Below are positions 8,039-16,931 of a DNA stretch of 48,656 nucleotides, in pieces. Position 1 is the first letter of the stretch. Each line of letters starts with the position of its first letter. The notes beneath the pieces are model-generated. The model had not been told where the DNA came from. It saw only the letters and a program-made list of their open reading frames with translations, and made no database searches. The stretch is from Alicyclobacillus hesperidum (lineage in GTDB: Bacteria > Bacillota > Bacilli > Alicyclobacillales > Alicyclobacillaceae): contig NZ_FNOJ01000008.1 of NCBI RefSeq assembly GCF_900107035.1, positions 70,255 through 118,910 on the forward strand. The letters run 5' to 3'. The position numbers and the translations under genes are program-made.

Positions 8039-9559
8039 CTACTTGCGGTACACGGCCGGATCGACAGCTAATTCACGAAGCCAATACTGCAAGTTCTGGC
8101 GACTGAGCCCCAGTTCTCGTGCAGTGGCAGAAACATTCCCACCGTGGCGCGCGAGCACCTCCATCAAGATCTGGCGCTCCGCCTGTTGGACTCGTTCCCG
8201 CCATGTCCCAACTCGACTCGCTACTCGCTCGTCCCGTGTACGAGATGCAAAGTCCATCCCCTGTGTGCCTTCATCCACCGCATCTCCCCGCGCACCAGAG
8301 GTTTCATCCCACGCGGCGAGCGTATCATGTTTGCGATCCGCCCCCACCCCTGCCGGCGCTTCCCGCGATGCGTTTACTTGCAGAGCGCGTTCCAACTTGC
8401 GGCGTAGATGAAGTGGCACATGAGACAAGCCGAGTTCACGTTCATCCTGTAGTAAATTCATCGCACCTTCGACGGTATGTTCCAACTCGCGCACATTGCC
8501 TGGCCAATCGTATGCCAGAAACGCCTGTCGCAATGTCGGATGCATCCGTTCTACCGCCAAGCCAAAGCGGCGATTCAGTTTTTCAATAAACACCTCGACC
8601 AGTTGCGCAATGTCTTCTTTACGCTCGCGCAGCGGCGGGATCAACAGCGCAACGACGCTCAGTCGATAGTATAAATCCTCCCGAAGGCGTCCTGCCGCGA
8701 TGGCCTGTAGCGGGTCCTCATTGATGGTCGCGAGAATGCGAACATCGATATGCCGATCCTTTAATTCGCCCACTCGGCGCACCGCCCGTTCCTGCAGGAC
8801 GCGCAGCAGTTTGGCCTGCAGTGGCGGACTCAACGAATTTACCTCATCGAGAAGAAGCGTTCCGCCATCCGCCTGTTCGAGCAACCCAGGTCGGTCCACC
8901 GCCCCCGTGAACGCGCCGCGCGCCGTGCCAAAAAGCAGCCCTTCCATAAGCGAATCCGGGATCGCAGCACAATTTTGCGAGACAAAAGGCCCTTGGCTTC
9001 GCCTGCTCGCCGCGTGTACACTCTGCGCAAACAGCTCCTTTCCTGTCCCCGTTTCGCCAATGATGAGGACGGACGAATCCGTGCGTGCCGCCCGCATCGC
9101 CTGCTCCACCACTTCCCGGAGCACTGGACTGCTACCGACGATTGAAGCGAATGTGTAGCGAACACCCGACTGTCCGAGAAGCTGATTTTGCAGCCGTTCG
9201 ACCGGCGTCACATCGCGGGCAATCTCAACAGCGCCGAAAACGCGTCCGTCGGCGATGATGGGATACGTCCGGTTCACCGTCGTGATGGCTTTTCCACTTT
9301 GATTAAAATACGTTTGTTTTACATTTTCGCGAGCTAGGCGCAAGCGCACGGCCTGTAGCAATGTACTGCCTGCGGCATCCGGAAATGTGAACACATCTTC
9401 GATCCGCTTGCCGATCACGTCCTCCGGCCGCATGCCTTCTATATCGGCCATTTTCCGGTTGTAATAAACAGTCATGCCATTGGCATCAATGATGTGAACA
9501 CCTTCGTCCAGCCCCTTAAGAAGTCCCTCAAGCAGTCGCAAGCGAACAGCGTCTTCCAC
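8039..9559 (-). CDS. rocR: Sigma-54-dependent activator, RocR-like (PAS, AAA+, Fis HTH)
   Basis: The closest remembered relative is B. subtilis RocR. An N-terminal PAS sensor (about 10-120; LDEGVHIIDANG, VYYNRKMADIEGM) should sense ornithine or citrulline. The AAA+ domain has Walker A GETGTGKE (about 170), the sigma-54 contact loop GAFTGA (about 215), Walker B GGTLLLDEVNSL and the arginine-finger region. A Fis-type HTH (NVSATARELGLSRQNLQYWL) ends the protein. The GTG at 9559 has AGGGG eight bases upstream and reproduces the RocR N-terminus. An ATG at 9601 is possible. The longest frame, to 9775, would run almost into the rocA promoter and was rejected. A charged linker of about 70 residues between AAA+ and HTH makes it longer than RocR (506 against about 460). 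Confidence 0.9.
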   Translation of the reverse strand: MEDAVRLRLLEGLLKGLDEGVHIIDANGMTVYYNRKMADIEGMRPEDVIGKRIEDVFTFPDAAGSTLLQAVRLRLARENVKQTYFNQSGKAITTVNRTYPIIADGRVFGAVEIARDVTPVERLQNQLLGQSGVRYTFASIVGSSPVLREVVEQAMRAARTDSSVLIIGETGTGKELFAQSVHAASRRSQGPFVSQNCAAIPDSLMEGLLFGTARGAFTGAVDRPGLLEQADGGTLLLDEVNSLSPPLQAKLLRVLQERAVRRVGELKDRHIDVRILATINEDPLQAIAAGRLREDLYYRLSVVALLIPPLRERKEDIAQLVEVFIEKLNRRFGLAVERMHPTLRQAFLAYDWPGNVRELEHTVEGAMNLLQDERELGLSHVPLHLRRKLERALQVNASREAPAGVGADRKHDTLAAWDETSGARGDAVDEGTQGMDFASRTRDERVASRVGTWRERVQQAERQILMEVLARHGGNVSATARELGLSRQNLQYWLRELAVDPAVYRK

Positions 9560-9784
9560 GTCACGTTCCCCTATCCAGCAAGTTGATTGCGAACTCGACA
9601 TCCCAACGCCAGCCTTCGCGTGCAGCAAAGTCGACGTCGATAGCCGTGTATCAATATACAGCACATCTATCCATTCATACGAAAGTTGTGTGAAACTTCC
9701 CCGCAAGTACAGTTTGCACGCCCGGTACAGACTCTGCAACCGACTTCCGTTCTGCATGCCAAACCGATCAACCATCGCTCATGT
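9560..9784. promoter_or_regulatory. rocR-rocA intergenic control region
   Basis: This 225-bp stretch separates the activator start from the divergent sigma-54 promoter. It should hold the RocR enhancer sites and the activator's own promoter. On the minus strand TATATT near 9655 is a possible -10 without a convincing -35. GCAGCAAAG near 9620 recurs near 7910 upstream of the other sigma-54 promoter and is a weak candidate for a shared activator site. No clear inverted repeat was found by eye. Confidence 0.35.
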
Positions 9785-9800
9785 TGGCACGATTCTTGCT
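9785..9800 (+). promoter_or_regulatory. Sigma-54 (-24/-12) promoter of rocA-rocD-rocG-rocF
   Basis: TGGCACGATTCTTGCT lies 61 bp upstream of the rocA start. It is identical base for base to the promoter at 7839-7854 on the opposite strand. Confidence 0.93.
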
Positions 9801-9860
9801 TCCAGTATGGAGTGAGCAAACGTTTCGAACTGCTTTCTGCGCTATGAAGGAGGATCTGGC

Positions 9861-11411
9861 ATGATACCATACCGTCCTGAACCTTTGACGGACTTCTCTG
9901 CACCACATCACCAGGAGGCGTTTGCAGTTGCGCTCGCGCGTGTGCAAGAGCAGGTCGGCCAAACGTATCCACTCATCATTGGCGGACAGACTGTCGATAC
10001 CGGTCGCTACCTGGAGTCGTACAATCCGTCCGCAAAGACCGAATTGATCGGACGTGTCGCGAAAGCTGGAAAACCAGAAATTGAACGAGCCCTTCGTTGC
10101 GCACAAGAGGCTTTTGCAATCTGGTCCGAGGTTCCCGTCGTAGAACGGGCGTCGCTCCTTTTTAAGACGGCGGCCATTCTGCGCCGACGCAAACACGAAT
10201 TCTCGGCTTGGATGTTGCTCGAAGCTGGCAAGAGCCGCGCGGAAGCCGATGCAGATACGGCAGAAGCCATCGATTTTCTCGAGTACTATGGCCGCCAAAT
10301 GCTTGCATTGGCCCAGCGTGCCGATGCCCTTTTGACGCCATTTGCTGGAGAAGACAATCATATGGAGTACATCCCGCTTGGCGTCGGCGCCATTATTCCG
10401 CCGTGGAATTTTCCCTTGGCCATTGTCACAGGAATGACGGTCTCGGCCGTCGTCGCCGGTAACACCGTGCTGCTTAAACCCGCAAGCCAAACGCCTGTCA
10501 TTGCGTACAAGATGGTGGAGGCTTTGCTGGAGGCCGGTATGCCAGCCGGCGTCGTCAACTTCGTCCCAGGCGATCCGGAGGAAATTGGCGACTTGCTGGT
10601 CGAGCACGCAGACATTCGCTTCATTTCGTTCACCGGATCGAAAGATGTCGGCTTGCGCATGAATGAGCTTGCGGCAAAGCGCATCCCGGGTCAGCGCTGG
10701 ATCAAGCGATTTGTCGCAGAAATGGGCGGCAAAGACGCCATCGTCGTCGATGCAGGGTTTGATATCGACCTGGCTGCGCGCACCATTGTTCAATCCGCAT
10801 TTGGCTTTTCCGGCCAGAAGTGTTCGGCGTGCTCGCGCGTCATCGCCCATGCTTCGCTGTACGATCCGCTCGTCGAACGGGTCGCCGCATTGACGCGCGA
10901 ACTCAAGGTGGGCGATGTGCGCGAGATGGCGCATTTCACCGGCCCGGTCATCGACCAGAAGGCATTCGCGAAGGTGACGAGTTATATCGAGATCGGCAAG
11001 CAAGAAGGGCGGCTTGTGGCTGGCGGCGGCGCATCTGCAGACACGGGATACTTTATTGAACCAACTGTTTTCGCGAATGTTGCACCCTCTTCGCGCCTGA
11101 TGCAAGAGGAGATTTTCGGGCCGGTTGTCGCCTTCACCAAATCGACGAGCTTTGAAGAGGCAATTGCTATTGCCAATCAAACGGAGTTCGGCCTGACAGG
11201 ATCCGTCCTGACCCATGACCGTTCGCATATTGCCTATGCACGACGCAAATTCCACGTGGGCAACCTATACTTTAACCGCAAGTGCACGGGCGCCATCGTA
11301 GGCGTACATCCGTTTGGTGGCTTTAACATGTCGGGCACCGACTCCAAAGCGGGTGGCCCGGACTACTTGTTGTTGTTCACACAACCGAAGGCCAGCTCCG
11401 AATTATTGTAG
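9861..11411 (+). CDS. rocA: L-glutamate gamma-semialdehyde (1-pyrroline-5-carboxylate) dehydrogenase
   Basis: The enzyme oxidises glutamate semialdehyde to glutamate with NAD+, the third step of arginine degradation and the second of proline degradation. The 516-residue aldehyde dehydrogenase has the NAD-binding segment (PPWNFPLAI, FTGSKDVGL), the catalytic glutamate region EMGGKDA (about 285) and the nucleophile in FSGQKCSACSR (about 320). Its length and the ENHMEYIP-type segment fit the RocA/PutC class. The ATG at 9861 has AAGGAGG seven bases upstream. It is the first gene of the operon behind the sigma-54 promoter and divergent from the activator. Confidence 0.95.
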   Translation: MIPYRPEPLTDFSAPHHQEAFAVALARVQEQVGQTYPLIIGGQTVDTGRYLESYNPSAKTELIGRVAKAGKPEIERALRCAQEAFAIWSEVPVVERASLLFKTAAILRRRKHEFSAWMLLEAGKSRAEADADTAEAIDFLEYYGRQMLALAQRADALLTPFAGEDNHMEYIPLGVGAIIPPWNFPLAIVTGMTVSAVVAGNTVLLKPASQTPVIAYKMVEALLEAGMPAGVVNFVPGDPEEIGDLLVEHADIRFISFTGSKDVGLRMNELAAKRIPGQRWIKRFVAEMGGKDAIVVDAGFDIDLAARTIVQSAFGFSGQKCSACSRVIAHASLYDPLVERVAALTRELKVGDVREMAHFTGPVIDQKAFAKVTSYIEIGKQEGRLVAGGGASADTGYFIEPTVFANVAPSSRLMQEEIFGPVVAFTKSTSFEEAIAIANQTEFGLTGSVLTHDRSHIAYARRKFHVGNLYFNRKCTGAIVGVHPFGGFNMSGTDSKAGGPDYLLLFTQPKASSELL

Positions 11412-11483
11412 TAAGGCGTTTGCCAAAACGGGGGGCACAACGGCCCGGGGTTTTAGATTCAGATAAGAGAGGATGATTATCCC

Positions 11484-12695
11484 ATGACGGATCAGGCACA
11501 GACCTCCACAGCACTGCGTTTGGAGCAAACATATGGAGCGAAAAACTACAACCCACTGCCAGTGGTACTGGTCAAAGGCGAAGGTGTCTGGGTTTGGGAT
11601 GAAGAGGGTAACCGTTACCTGGACATGTTGAGCGCGTATTCGGCTCTCAATCAAGGCCATCGCCACCCGAAAATCATCGCCGCCCTCAAAGATCAGGCGG
11701 ATCAAATCACACTGACCTCGCGCGCGTTTTACAACGACAAACTTGGGCGCATGTACGAACGATTGGCCAAACTCACCGGCAAGCCGATGATTTTGCCAAT
11801 GAACACAGGCGCTGAAGCGGTTGAAACGGCCATTAAGGCGGCGCGCCGCTGGGCGTATGACGTAAAACACGTACCTGCGGATCAGGCTGAAATCATCGTG
11901 TGCGAAGGGAACTTTCATGGACGCACGACGACCATCATCTCGTTCTCGTCGGACGCCGAGTACCAACGCGGCTTTGGCCCGCTGACGCCTGGATTCCGCA
12001 TCGTCCCCTACGGCGACATCGCGGCGTTGCGCGCGGCCATCACGCCAAACACCGCGGCCTTTTTGGTGGAGCCGATTCAAGGGGAAGCTGGCATTGTGTT
12101 GCCGCCGGATGGGTATCTACGCGCGGCGCATGAACTGTGTAAGCAGAACAACGTCCTCTTTATCGCCGATGAAATTCAAACAGGTCTAGGACGCACCGGG
12201 AAAATGTTCGCTTGTGAATGGGAACAAGTGGTTCCGGATGTGTACATTATTGGTAAAGCCCTCGGCGGTGGCGTGTTCCCCGTGTCGGCTGTCGCAGCGG
12301 ACGAAGAAGTCCTTGGGGTCTTTGAGCCAGGATCGCACGGTTCGACGTTCGGCGGCAATCCTCTTGGCGCCGCGGTTGCCGTGGCCGCACTTGACGTGTT
12401 GGAAGACGAGGATCTCGTCGAGCGCTCGCGCACGCTCGGAGCGGCGTTTCTTTCCCGCCTTCGCAATGTGCACAGCCCGGTGGTGAAAGAGGTGCGTGGC
12501 CGCGGTCTGTTCGTCGGGGTCGAGCTCACCACCAAAGCTCGCCCCTATTGCGAACGCTTGAAACAAGAAGGATTGCTCTGCAAAGAGACGCACGATACAA
12601 CCATCCGCTTTGCCCCGCCCCTCGTCATCCGCGAGGACGAACTGGACTGGGCACTTGCACGAATTGAACGCGTACTCACCGAGGTGACACCATGA
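11484..12695 (+). CDS. rocD: Ornithine aminotransferase
   Basis: A 403-residue class III PLP aminotransferase that converts ornithine and 2-oxoglutarate to glutamate semialdehyde and glutamate. Visible motifs are the substrate-end [15 protein letters not shown], the phosphate-binding [43 protein letters not shown] (about 230) and the PLP lysine in [15 protein letters not shown] (about 256). AGAGGATG precedes the ATG. It lies 72 bp after rocA, with no terminator between, and its stop overlaps the next start by four bases. It makes the substrate of rocA. Confidence 0.96.
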   Translation: MTDQAQTSTALRLEQTYGAKNYNPLPVVLVKGEGVWVWDEEGNRYLDMLSAYSALNQGHRHPKIIAALKDQADQITLTSRAFYNDKLGRMYERLAKLTGKPMILPMNTGAEAVETAIKAARRWAYDVKHVPADQAEIIVCEGNFHGRTTTIISFSSDAEYQRGFGPLTPGFRIVPYGDIAALRAAITPNTAAFLVEPIQGEAGIVLPPDGYLRAAHELCKQNNVLFIADEIQTGLGRTGKMFACEWEQVVPDVYIIGKALGGGVFPVSAVAADEEVLGVFEPGSHGSTFGGNPLGAAVAVAALDVLEDEDLVERSRTLGAAFLSRLRNVHSPVVKEVRGRGLFVGVELTTKARPYCERLKQEGLLCKETHDTTIRFAPPLVIREDELDWALARIERVLTEVTP

Positions 12696-13963
12696 TTGCC
12701 GACTCTTTAATCCATGACGCGAATCAAGAGATGGATGTCCTGCGCTCGGCACAGACCGTGATCCGTGCGGCCCTCGAACAACTCGGCTACGGGCCGCAGT
12801 ACTATGAACTGCTTAAAGAACCGCTGCGCATGCTCACCGTGCGCTTTCCCGTCCGCATGGACGATGGTAGTGTACAGATCTTTACGGGTTACCGCGCCCA
12901 GCACTCGGACGCGGTTGGCCCGACCAAAGGCGGCGTTCGCTTTCACCCTGATGTCAATGAGTCGGAAGTCAAGGCACTTTCGCTTTGGATGACCATCAAG
13001 TGCGGCATCAACGGCTTGCCGTATGGCGGTGGCAAAGGCGGTGTTGTCTGCGATCCGCGCCAGATGTCGTTCGCAGAGCTCGAGCGCGTCAGCCGCGGAT
13101 ACGTTCGCGCCATTAGCCAAATTGTCGGTCCGACAAAAGACATCCCTGCGCCTGACGTGTTCACCAATTCGCAGATCATGGCGTGGATGATGGACGAATA
13201 TAGCCACCTGCGCGAGTTCGATTCCCCCGGCTTTATCACCGGCAAGCCGCGGGTGCTCGGCGGATCGGAAGGAAGGGAGACGGCGACGGCGCGAGGCGTG
13301 CTCATTTGCATCGAGGAGGCGGCACGACGGCGCGCGATGCAACTGCCCGGAGCCCGCGTCATCATTCAAGGCTTCGGCAACGCCGGCAGCTATCTGGCAC
13401 AGTTTTTGCACGAGCAGGGTGCGCGTGTGGTTGGGATCAGCGACGCATACGGCGCGCTGTACGACGAACGAGGTTTGCCAATTCCTGATCTGCTCGAACA
13501 ACGCGACTCGTTTGGCACCGTGACGACGCGCTTTCAAAACACCATCAGCAATCAAGAACTGCTTGAAAAGCCGTGTGACATCTTGGTGCCCGCCGCGATC
13601 GAAAACCAGATCACGGCAGATAACGCGGATCGCATTCAGGCAGCCATCGTTGTGGAAGCGGCGAATGGGCCGACGACCCTGGAGGCGACACGCATCCTGA
13701 GCGATCGCGGTATTTTGCTGGTGCCAGACGTACTCGCCAACTCCGGCGGCGTGACGGTATCGTACTTCGAATGGGTTCAAAATAACCAGGGGTATTACTG
13801 GACGCGCGAAGAAGTGGAACAGCGTTTGGCACAAGCCATGCGCCAGTCGTTTGAAAAGGTCTACGCCACATCGGTGCGCCATCAGGTGGATATGCGCCTC
13901 TCTGCGTACATGACAGGCATTGAACGTACGGCACAAGCTACACAGCTACGCGGCTGGCTCTAA
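12692..13963 (+). CDS. rocG: NAD-type glutamate dehydrogenase
   Basis: Oxidatively deaminates glutamate to 2-oxoglutarate and ammonia, closing the arginine route into the TCA cycle. At 423 residues it matches the RocG/GudB class. Glu/Leu/Phe/Val dehydrogenase motifs are present: [12 protein letters not shown], the catalytic lysine region [16 protein letters not shown] (about 105-118), PAPDVFTN, and the Rossmann [14 protein letters not shown] (about 225-235). The ATG at 12692 overlaps the rocD stop (ATGA), with GAGGTG five bases upstream. In B. subtilis rocG stands alone with a downstream enhancer; here it is inside the operon. A gudB designation is possible, but the location favours a RocG role. 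Confidence 0.93.
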   Translation: MIADSLIHDANQEMDVLRSAQTVIRAALEQLGYGPQYYELLKEPLRMLTVRFPVRMDDGSVQIFTGYRAQHSDAVGPTKGGVRFHPDVNESEVKALSLWMTIKCGINGLPYGGGKGGVVCDPRQMSFAELERVSRGYVRAISQIVGPTKDIPAPDVFTNSQIMAWMMDEYSHLREFDSPGFITGKPRVLGGSEGRETATARGVLICIEEAARRRAMQLPGARVIIQGFGNAGSYLAQFLHEQGARVVGISDAYGALYDERGLPIPDLLEQRDSFGTVTTRFQNTISNQELLEKPCDILVPAAIENQITADNADRIQAAIVVEAANGPTTLEATRILSDRGILLVPDVLANSGGVTVSYFEWVQNNQGYYWTREEVEQRLAQAMRQSFEKVYATSVRHQVDMRLSAYMTGIERTAQATQLRGWL

Positions 13964-14018
13964 GCCCAGCCGCCTGGCGAGTGGCTCACCCAATTTGTAA
14001 GGAAAGCAGGGAACGGAC

Positions 14019-14915
14019 ATGAAGGAGATTCACATCATCGGGGTACCGTCCGACTACGGTCAAAACCGCCGCGGCGTCGATATGGGGCCAAGCGCCATCC
14101 GCTATGCCGGCCTCAAGGAGAAACTTGAGCGTCTCGGCTATCGTGTCCGCGATCTTGGCGATGTCATGGTGCCAACCCCGGAAACGCGGCACATTGAGCA
14201 TCAAAAGTTGAAATATCTCAAAGAGGTCGTCTCGGTCTGCGAGGCCTTGGCTGAGCGGGTGCGCGATGCCGTCGGAAGCGGATACACCCCTGTCATTCTC
14301 GGAGGCGATCACAGCATTGCCATGGGCAGCCTCGCTGGCATGGCCGCTGCCAAGAAGCAATTCGGCGTAATTTGGTTTGACGCGCATGGCGACATGAACA
14401 CAGACGAAACCACGCCTTCCGGGAACATCCACGGCATGCCGTTAGCCGCAAGCATCGGCATCGGGCACGAGGCGCTCACGGGCCTATTCGGCATTCGCCC
14501 GAAGGTGCAGCCAGAGAATGTCGTCCTGGTCGGGGCTCGCTCTATCGATCCGCCCGAAGCAGAACTGATTCGTCAATCAGGCGTGCACGTATTCACCATG
14601 GCCGACATCGATCGGATGGGCATGGACGCCGTCATGCGCAAAGCGATTGAGCTTGCGGCAACGGGGACAGACGGTATCCATCTCAGCCTGGACCTCGACG
14701 GCCTGGATCCCATGTTTGCGCCGGGCGTCGGGACACCGGTGAATGGTGGCGTGACCTATCGCGAAGGACATCTTGCCATGGAACTTTTGTCCGAGTCCGG
14801 TACGCTTTTGTCTGTCGACGTCGTCGAAGTCAACCCCATTCTCGACCACCGCAATCAAACGGGACGCATGGCCGTCGAACTCGTGGAATCTTTGTTCGGA
14901 AAACGGGTGTTGTAA
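14019..14915 (+). CDS. rocF: Arginase
   Basis: Hydrolyses arginine to ornithine and urea, the entry step of the pathway. The 298-residue ureohydrolase carries the binuclear manganese ligands in GGDHSIA (about 94), DAHGDMN (about 120) and SLDLDGLDP (about 224), plus GNIHGMPLA and NGGVTYREGH typical of the arginase subgroup. Its start has a modest AGGGA site. The 55-bp gap after rocG has no hairpin, so it should be the last gene of the sigma-54 operon. Confidence 0.96.
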   Translation: MKEIHIIGVPSDYGQNRRGVDMGPSAIRYAGLKEKLERLGYRVRDLGDVMVPTPETRHIEHQKLKYLKEVVSVCEALAERVRDAVGSGYTPVILGGDHSIAMGSLAGMAAAKKQFGVIWFDAHGDMNTDETTPSGNIHGMPLAASIGIGHEALTGLFGIRPKVQPENVVLVGARSIDPPEAELIRQSGVHVFTMADIDRMGMDAVMRKAIELAATGTDGIHLSLDLDGLDPMFAPGVGTPVNGGVTYREGHLAMELLSESGTLLSVDVVEVNPILDHRNQTGRMAVELVESLFGKRVL

Positions 14916-14938
14916 GCGCAAACCCATAAGGCCCTTGC

Positions 14939-14967
14939 GAGGGGACGACGCCGCAGGCGGTCCCCTC
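14939..14967. terminator. Hairpin between rocF and the MscS gene
   Basis: GAGGGGAC (14939-14946) pairs with GTCCCCTC (14960-14967) in the 58-bp convergent gap. There is no T-run, so it may act as a weak bidirectional terminator. Confidence 0.5.
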
Positions 14968-14973
14968 ATCCCA

Positions 14974-15828
14974 TCAAGCCTGCACGGGCTTGTGCCCGCC
15001 TTGCATATACACGACCTTTTGTGCCGGCAAGTCGATTCCATGTTCCGCAAAGGCGCGATGGATCCGTTGATTCGCCAGACGCATCACGCTCCACTGCGTG
15101 TACGGCTCACACTCGGCCGTCGCGCGAATCGTGTAATTGGAGTCGTTGAGCGCATTCATGCCAAGGACATCGATACTCCCCACGATATTGCTTTGCGTTT
15201 CCCGAAGTTGTTCCATGACATCGCGCACGATGGAGATGGCCAGATCTGCATCCGCGTTGTATCCAACGTTCACATCGATCACGGCGATAGAATTCTCCTT
15301 AGAAAAGTTCACAACCTGCGCGATTTGCCCATTGGGTATCACCACCACCTCGCCTGTCCATATTTTGAGCACCGTGATGCGCAAACCGATGGATTTGACT
15401 TGGCCGGTCAACCCATTAATCGTCACGTAGTCACCGACGCCATACTGATCCTCAAACAAGATAAAGAGCCCGTTAAAAAAGTCCTTCAGCAAGCTTTGCG
15501 CGCCAAAGGCAATCGCAATGCCAGCAACGCCCGCTCCAGCGAGAAGCGCCTCAATGTGCACCCCCACAATCGGGAGAATGGTGAGCAATAGGATAAAGTA
15601 CACCGAGTAGCGAACGATGTTGGTAAAAAGCGAATTCAATGTATGTTGCCGACGCTCGTCTAACTTATTTCGCGAATAAATAATTTTGTGCAAAACCTTA
15701 CAAGCTACATGGATGAAAATTTTTGCGCCAATCAGCAGAACAACAATCCGCAACGCATCCCAGGATATGTGTTCTGCACCCGTGACATGTGTCGCCACAT
15801 AATGTTGAACTGTTTTCCACATCTGCAT
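14974..15828 (-). CDS. Small-conductance mechanosensitive channel, MscS family
   Basis: This 284-residue membrane channel releases solutes on hypo-osmotic shock. Three N-terminal helices are visible (about 26-46, 68-90 and a glycine/alanine-rich TM3 about 92-125 with GAGVAGIAIAFGAQSLLKDF). The cytoplasmic beta domain follows (YGVGDYVTINGLTGQV, VVVIPNGQI). The size is typical of the YkuT subgroup. The ATG at 15828 has GAGGTG nine bases upstream, so the GTG at 15840, which lies inside that site, was rejected. Its neighbour is a compatible-solute transporter, so the two likely serve the same osmotic response from separate transcripts. Confidence 0.9.
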   Translation of the reverse strand: MQMWKTVQHYVATHVTGAEHISWDALRIVVLLIGAKIFIHVACKVLHKIIYSRNKLDERRQHTLNSLFTNIVRYSVYFILLLTILPIVGVHIEALLAGAGVAGIAIAFGAQSLLKDFFNGLFILFEDQYGVGDYVTINGLTGQVKSIGLRITVLKIWTGEVVVIPNGQIAQVVNFSKENSIAVIDVNVGYNADADLAISIVRDVMEQLRETQSNIVGSIDVLGMNALNDSNYTIRATAECEPYTQWSVMRLANQRIHRAFAEHGIDLPAQKVVYMQGGHKPVQA

Positions 15829-15884
15829 AAAAGTTGTCACCTCGCAAAAGCGTCGCTTCTCAAATGGCCACCGGAGTGCACGAA

Positions 15885-15911
15885 GAAGCCCGCGCGCAGG
15901 CGGGCTTCTTT
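15885..15911. terminator. Terminator between the opu operon and the MscS gene
   Basis: GAAGCCCGC (15885-15893) pairs with GCGGGCTTC (15900-15908), a 9-bp stem with a six-base loop, and short T-rich tails follow on both sides. It lies downstream of the leftward transporter operon. Confidence 0.65.
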
Positions 15912-15945
15912 CACATTCGTGACGCTCATTCGTGACGCTGAAACT

Positions 15946-16899
15946 TTAAATCAGGCCTTTCGCGGTAAGCCAGTCTTTCGCCACCTCAGAAGGCGACTTT
16001 TTGTCGACATCCACTTCGGCGTTAAGTTGCTGCATCTGGCTGTCGTCTAGCGTCCCTGCCAGTTTGTTCAAGATGCCCCGCAGTTCGGGATGCGCCTTTA
16101 GCGTACTGTCTCGAATGATAGGGACCGCGTAATAAGGCGGGAAAAAGTGCCGATTATCCTGCAACACCGTCAGATGATACTCAGGGATTTCTGGATCCGT
16201 CGAATAGCCATCGACGACATCCACCTTTTTATCGATCAGGGCTTCGTATTTCAGCCCAACCTCCATGGTCTTCACCGATTGAAAGTGAGCGCCATACACC
16301 TTTTCCAAGCCAGGCAATCCGTCGGCGCGGCCGACGAAGTTCTGCTCCGAACCGAGCGTCAACGACGGAGACTTGGCCGCAAGCTGGGAGAGCGTTGAAA
16401 TGCCGAGGCGTTTCGCTTCACTTGCGCGCATCACCATCGCGTAGGTGTCGTTAAAACCAATCGGTTTTAACCAGGTGACATGATACTTCTGCTCAAACTG
16501 CTGCTTCACTTCGTCGTAAGCCTTGTTTGGATCCTGGGTTACTTTGTCGTGCAAGATGTTGACCAAACCTGTTCCTGTGTATTCGACATACGCATCGACA
16601 TCGCCATTTTTCATTGCGTTCCACAGCACGTTGGTATCCAAGTTGTCTTTCATGACCACGTGCAGTTTCGGATCGTCGTGTTGGATCAACAACTTTAGGA
16701 CATTCGCCATAATGAGCTGTTCCGTAAAATTTTTGCCGCCGATGACAATCGTATTGCTGTTACTTGCCCCGCCCGTACCACAACCTGTAACGGCCGCGAT
16801 CAGCGCCAGCGAAATGACGGAATAACTGGCGGTTCGCAGTTGGCGACGCCCTGTGAAAAACCTAAATAGCGACCTTCCGTAACGCCCGAATCTACGCAA
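15946..16899 (-). CDS. Glycine betaine/choline-type substrate-binding lipoprotein (OpuCC-like)
   Basis: This 317-residue extracellular ligand-binding lipoprotein has a basic leader of about 25 residues, a hydrophobic core and the lipobox AVTGC with the acylated cysteine at position 40. The OpuAC/QAT-type domain follows (IVIGGKNFTEQLIMANVL, VDAYVEYTGTGL, LGSEQNFVGRADGLPGLEKVYG, VDVVDGYSTDPEI). It starts at a TTG at 16899 with GGGAGG seven bases upstream. It is the last gene of a leftward ATPase-permease-binding protein operon. The substrate is probably a quaternary amine, though related binding proteins take choline, carnitine or ergothioneine. The upstream c-di-AMP riboswitch supports an osmolyte. 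Confidence 0.88.
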   Translation of the reverse strand: MRRFGRYGRSLFRFFTGRRQLRTASYSVISLALIAAVTGCGTGGASNSNTIVIGGKNFTEQLIMANVLKLLIQHDDPKLHVVMKDNLDTNVLWNAMKNGDVDAYVEYTGTGLVNILHDKVTQDPNKAYDEVKQQFEQKYHVTWLKPIGFNDTYAMVMRASEAKRLGISTLSQLAAKSPSLTLGSEQNFVGRADGLPGLEKVYGAHFQSVKTMEVGLKYEALIDKKVDVVDGYSTDPEIPEYHLTVLQDNRHFFPPYYAVPIIRDSTLKAHPELRGILNKLAGTLDDSQMQQLNAEVDVDKKSPSEVAKDWLTAKGLI

Positions 16900-16931
16900 A
16901 CCACTACCTCCCTAGCAGTAAACCTATCTCT

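Noticed and set aside
9602-9775. Longer N-terminus of the RocR-like protein
   Set aside because: It would start ten bases from the rocA sigma-54 promoter, has no ribosome binding site, and adds residues that RocR proteins do not have.
9768-11255. 495-codon open frame on the minus strand opposite rocA
   Set aside because: The plus frame has a full aldehyde dehydrogenase with a ribosome binding site and sigma-54 promoter. The minus frame has no motif and runs over that promoter.
12707-13936. 409-codon open frame opposite rocG
   Set aside because: It is a shadow of the glutamate dehydrogenase codon pattern with no recognisable domain or start site.
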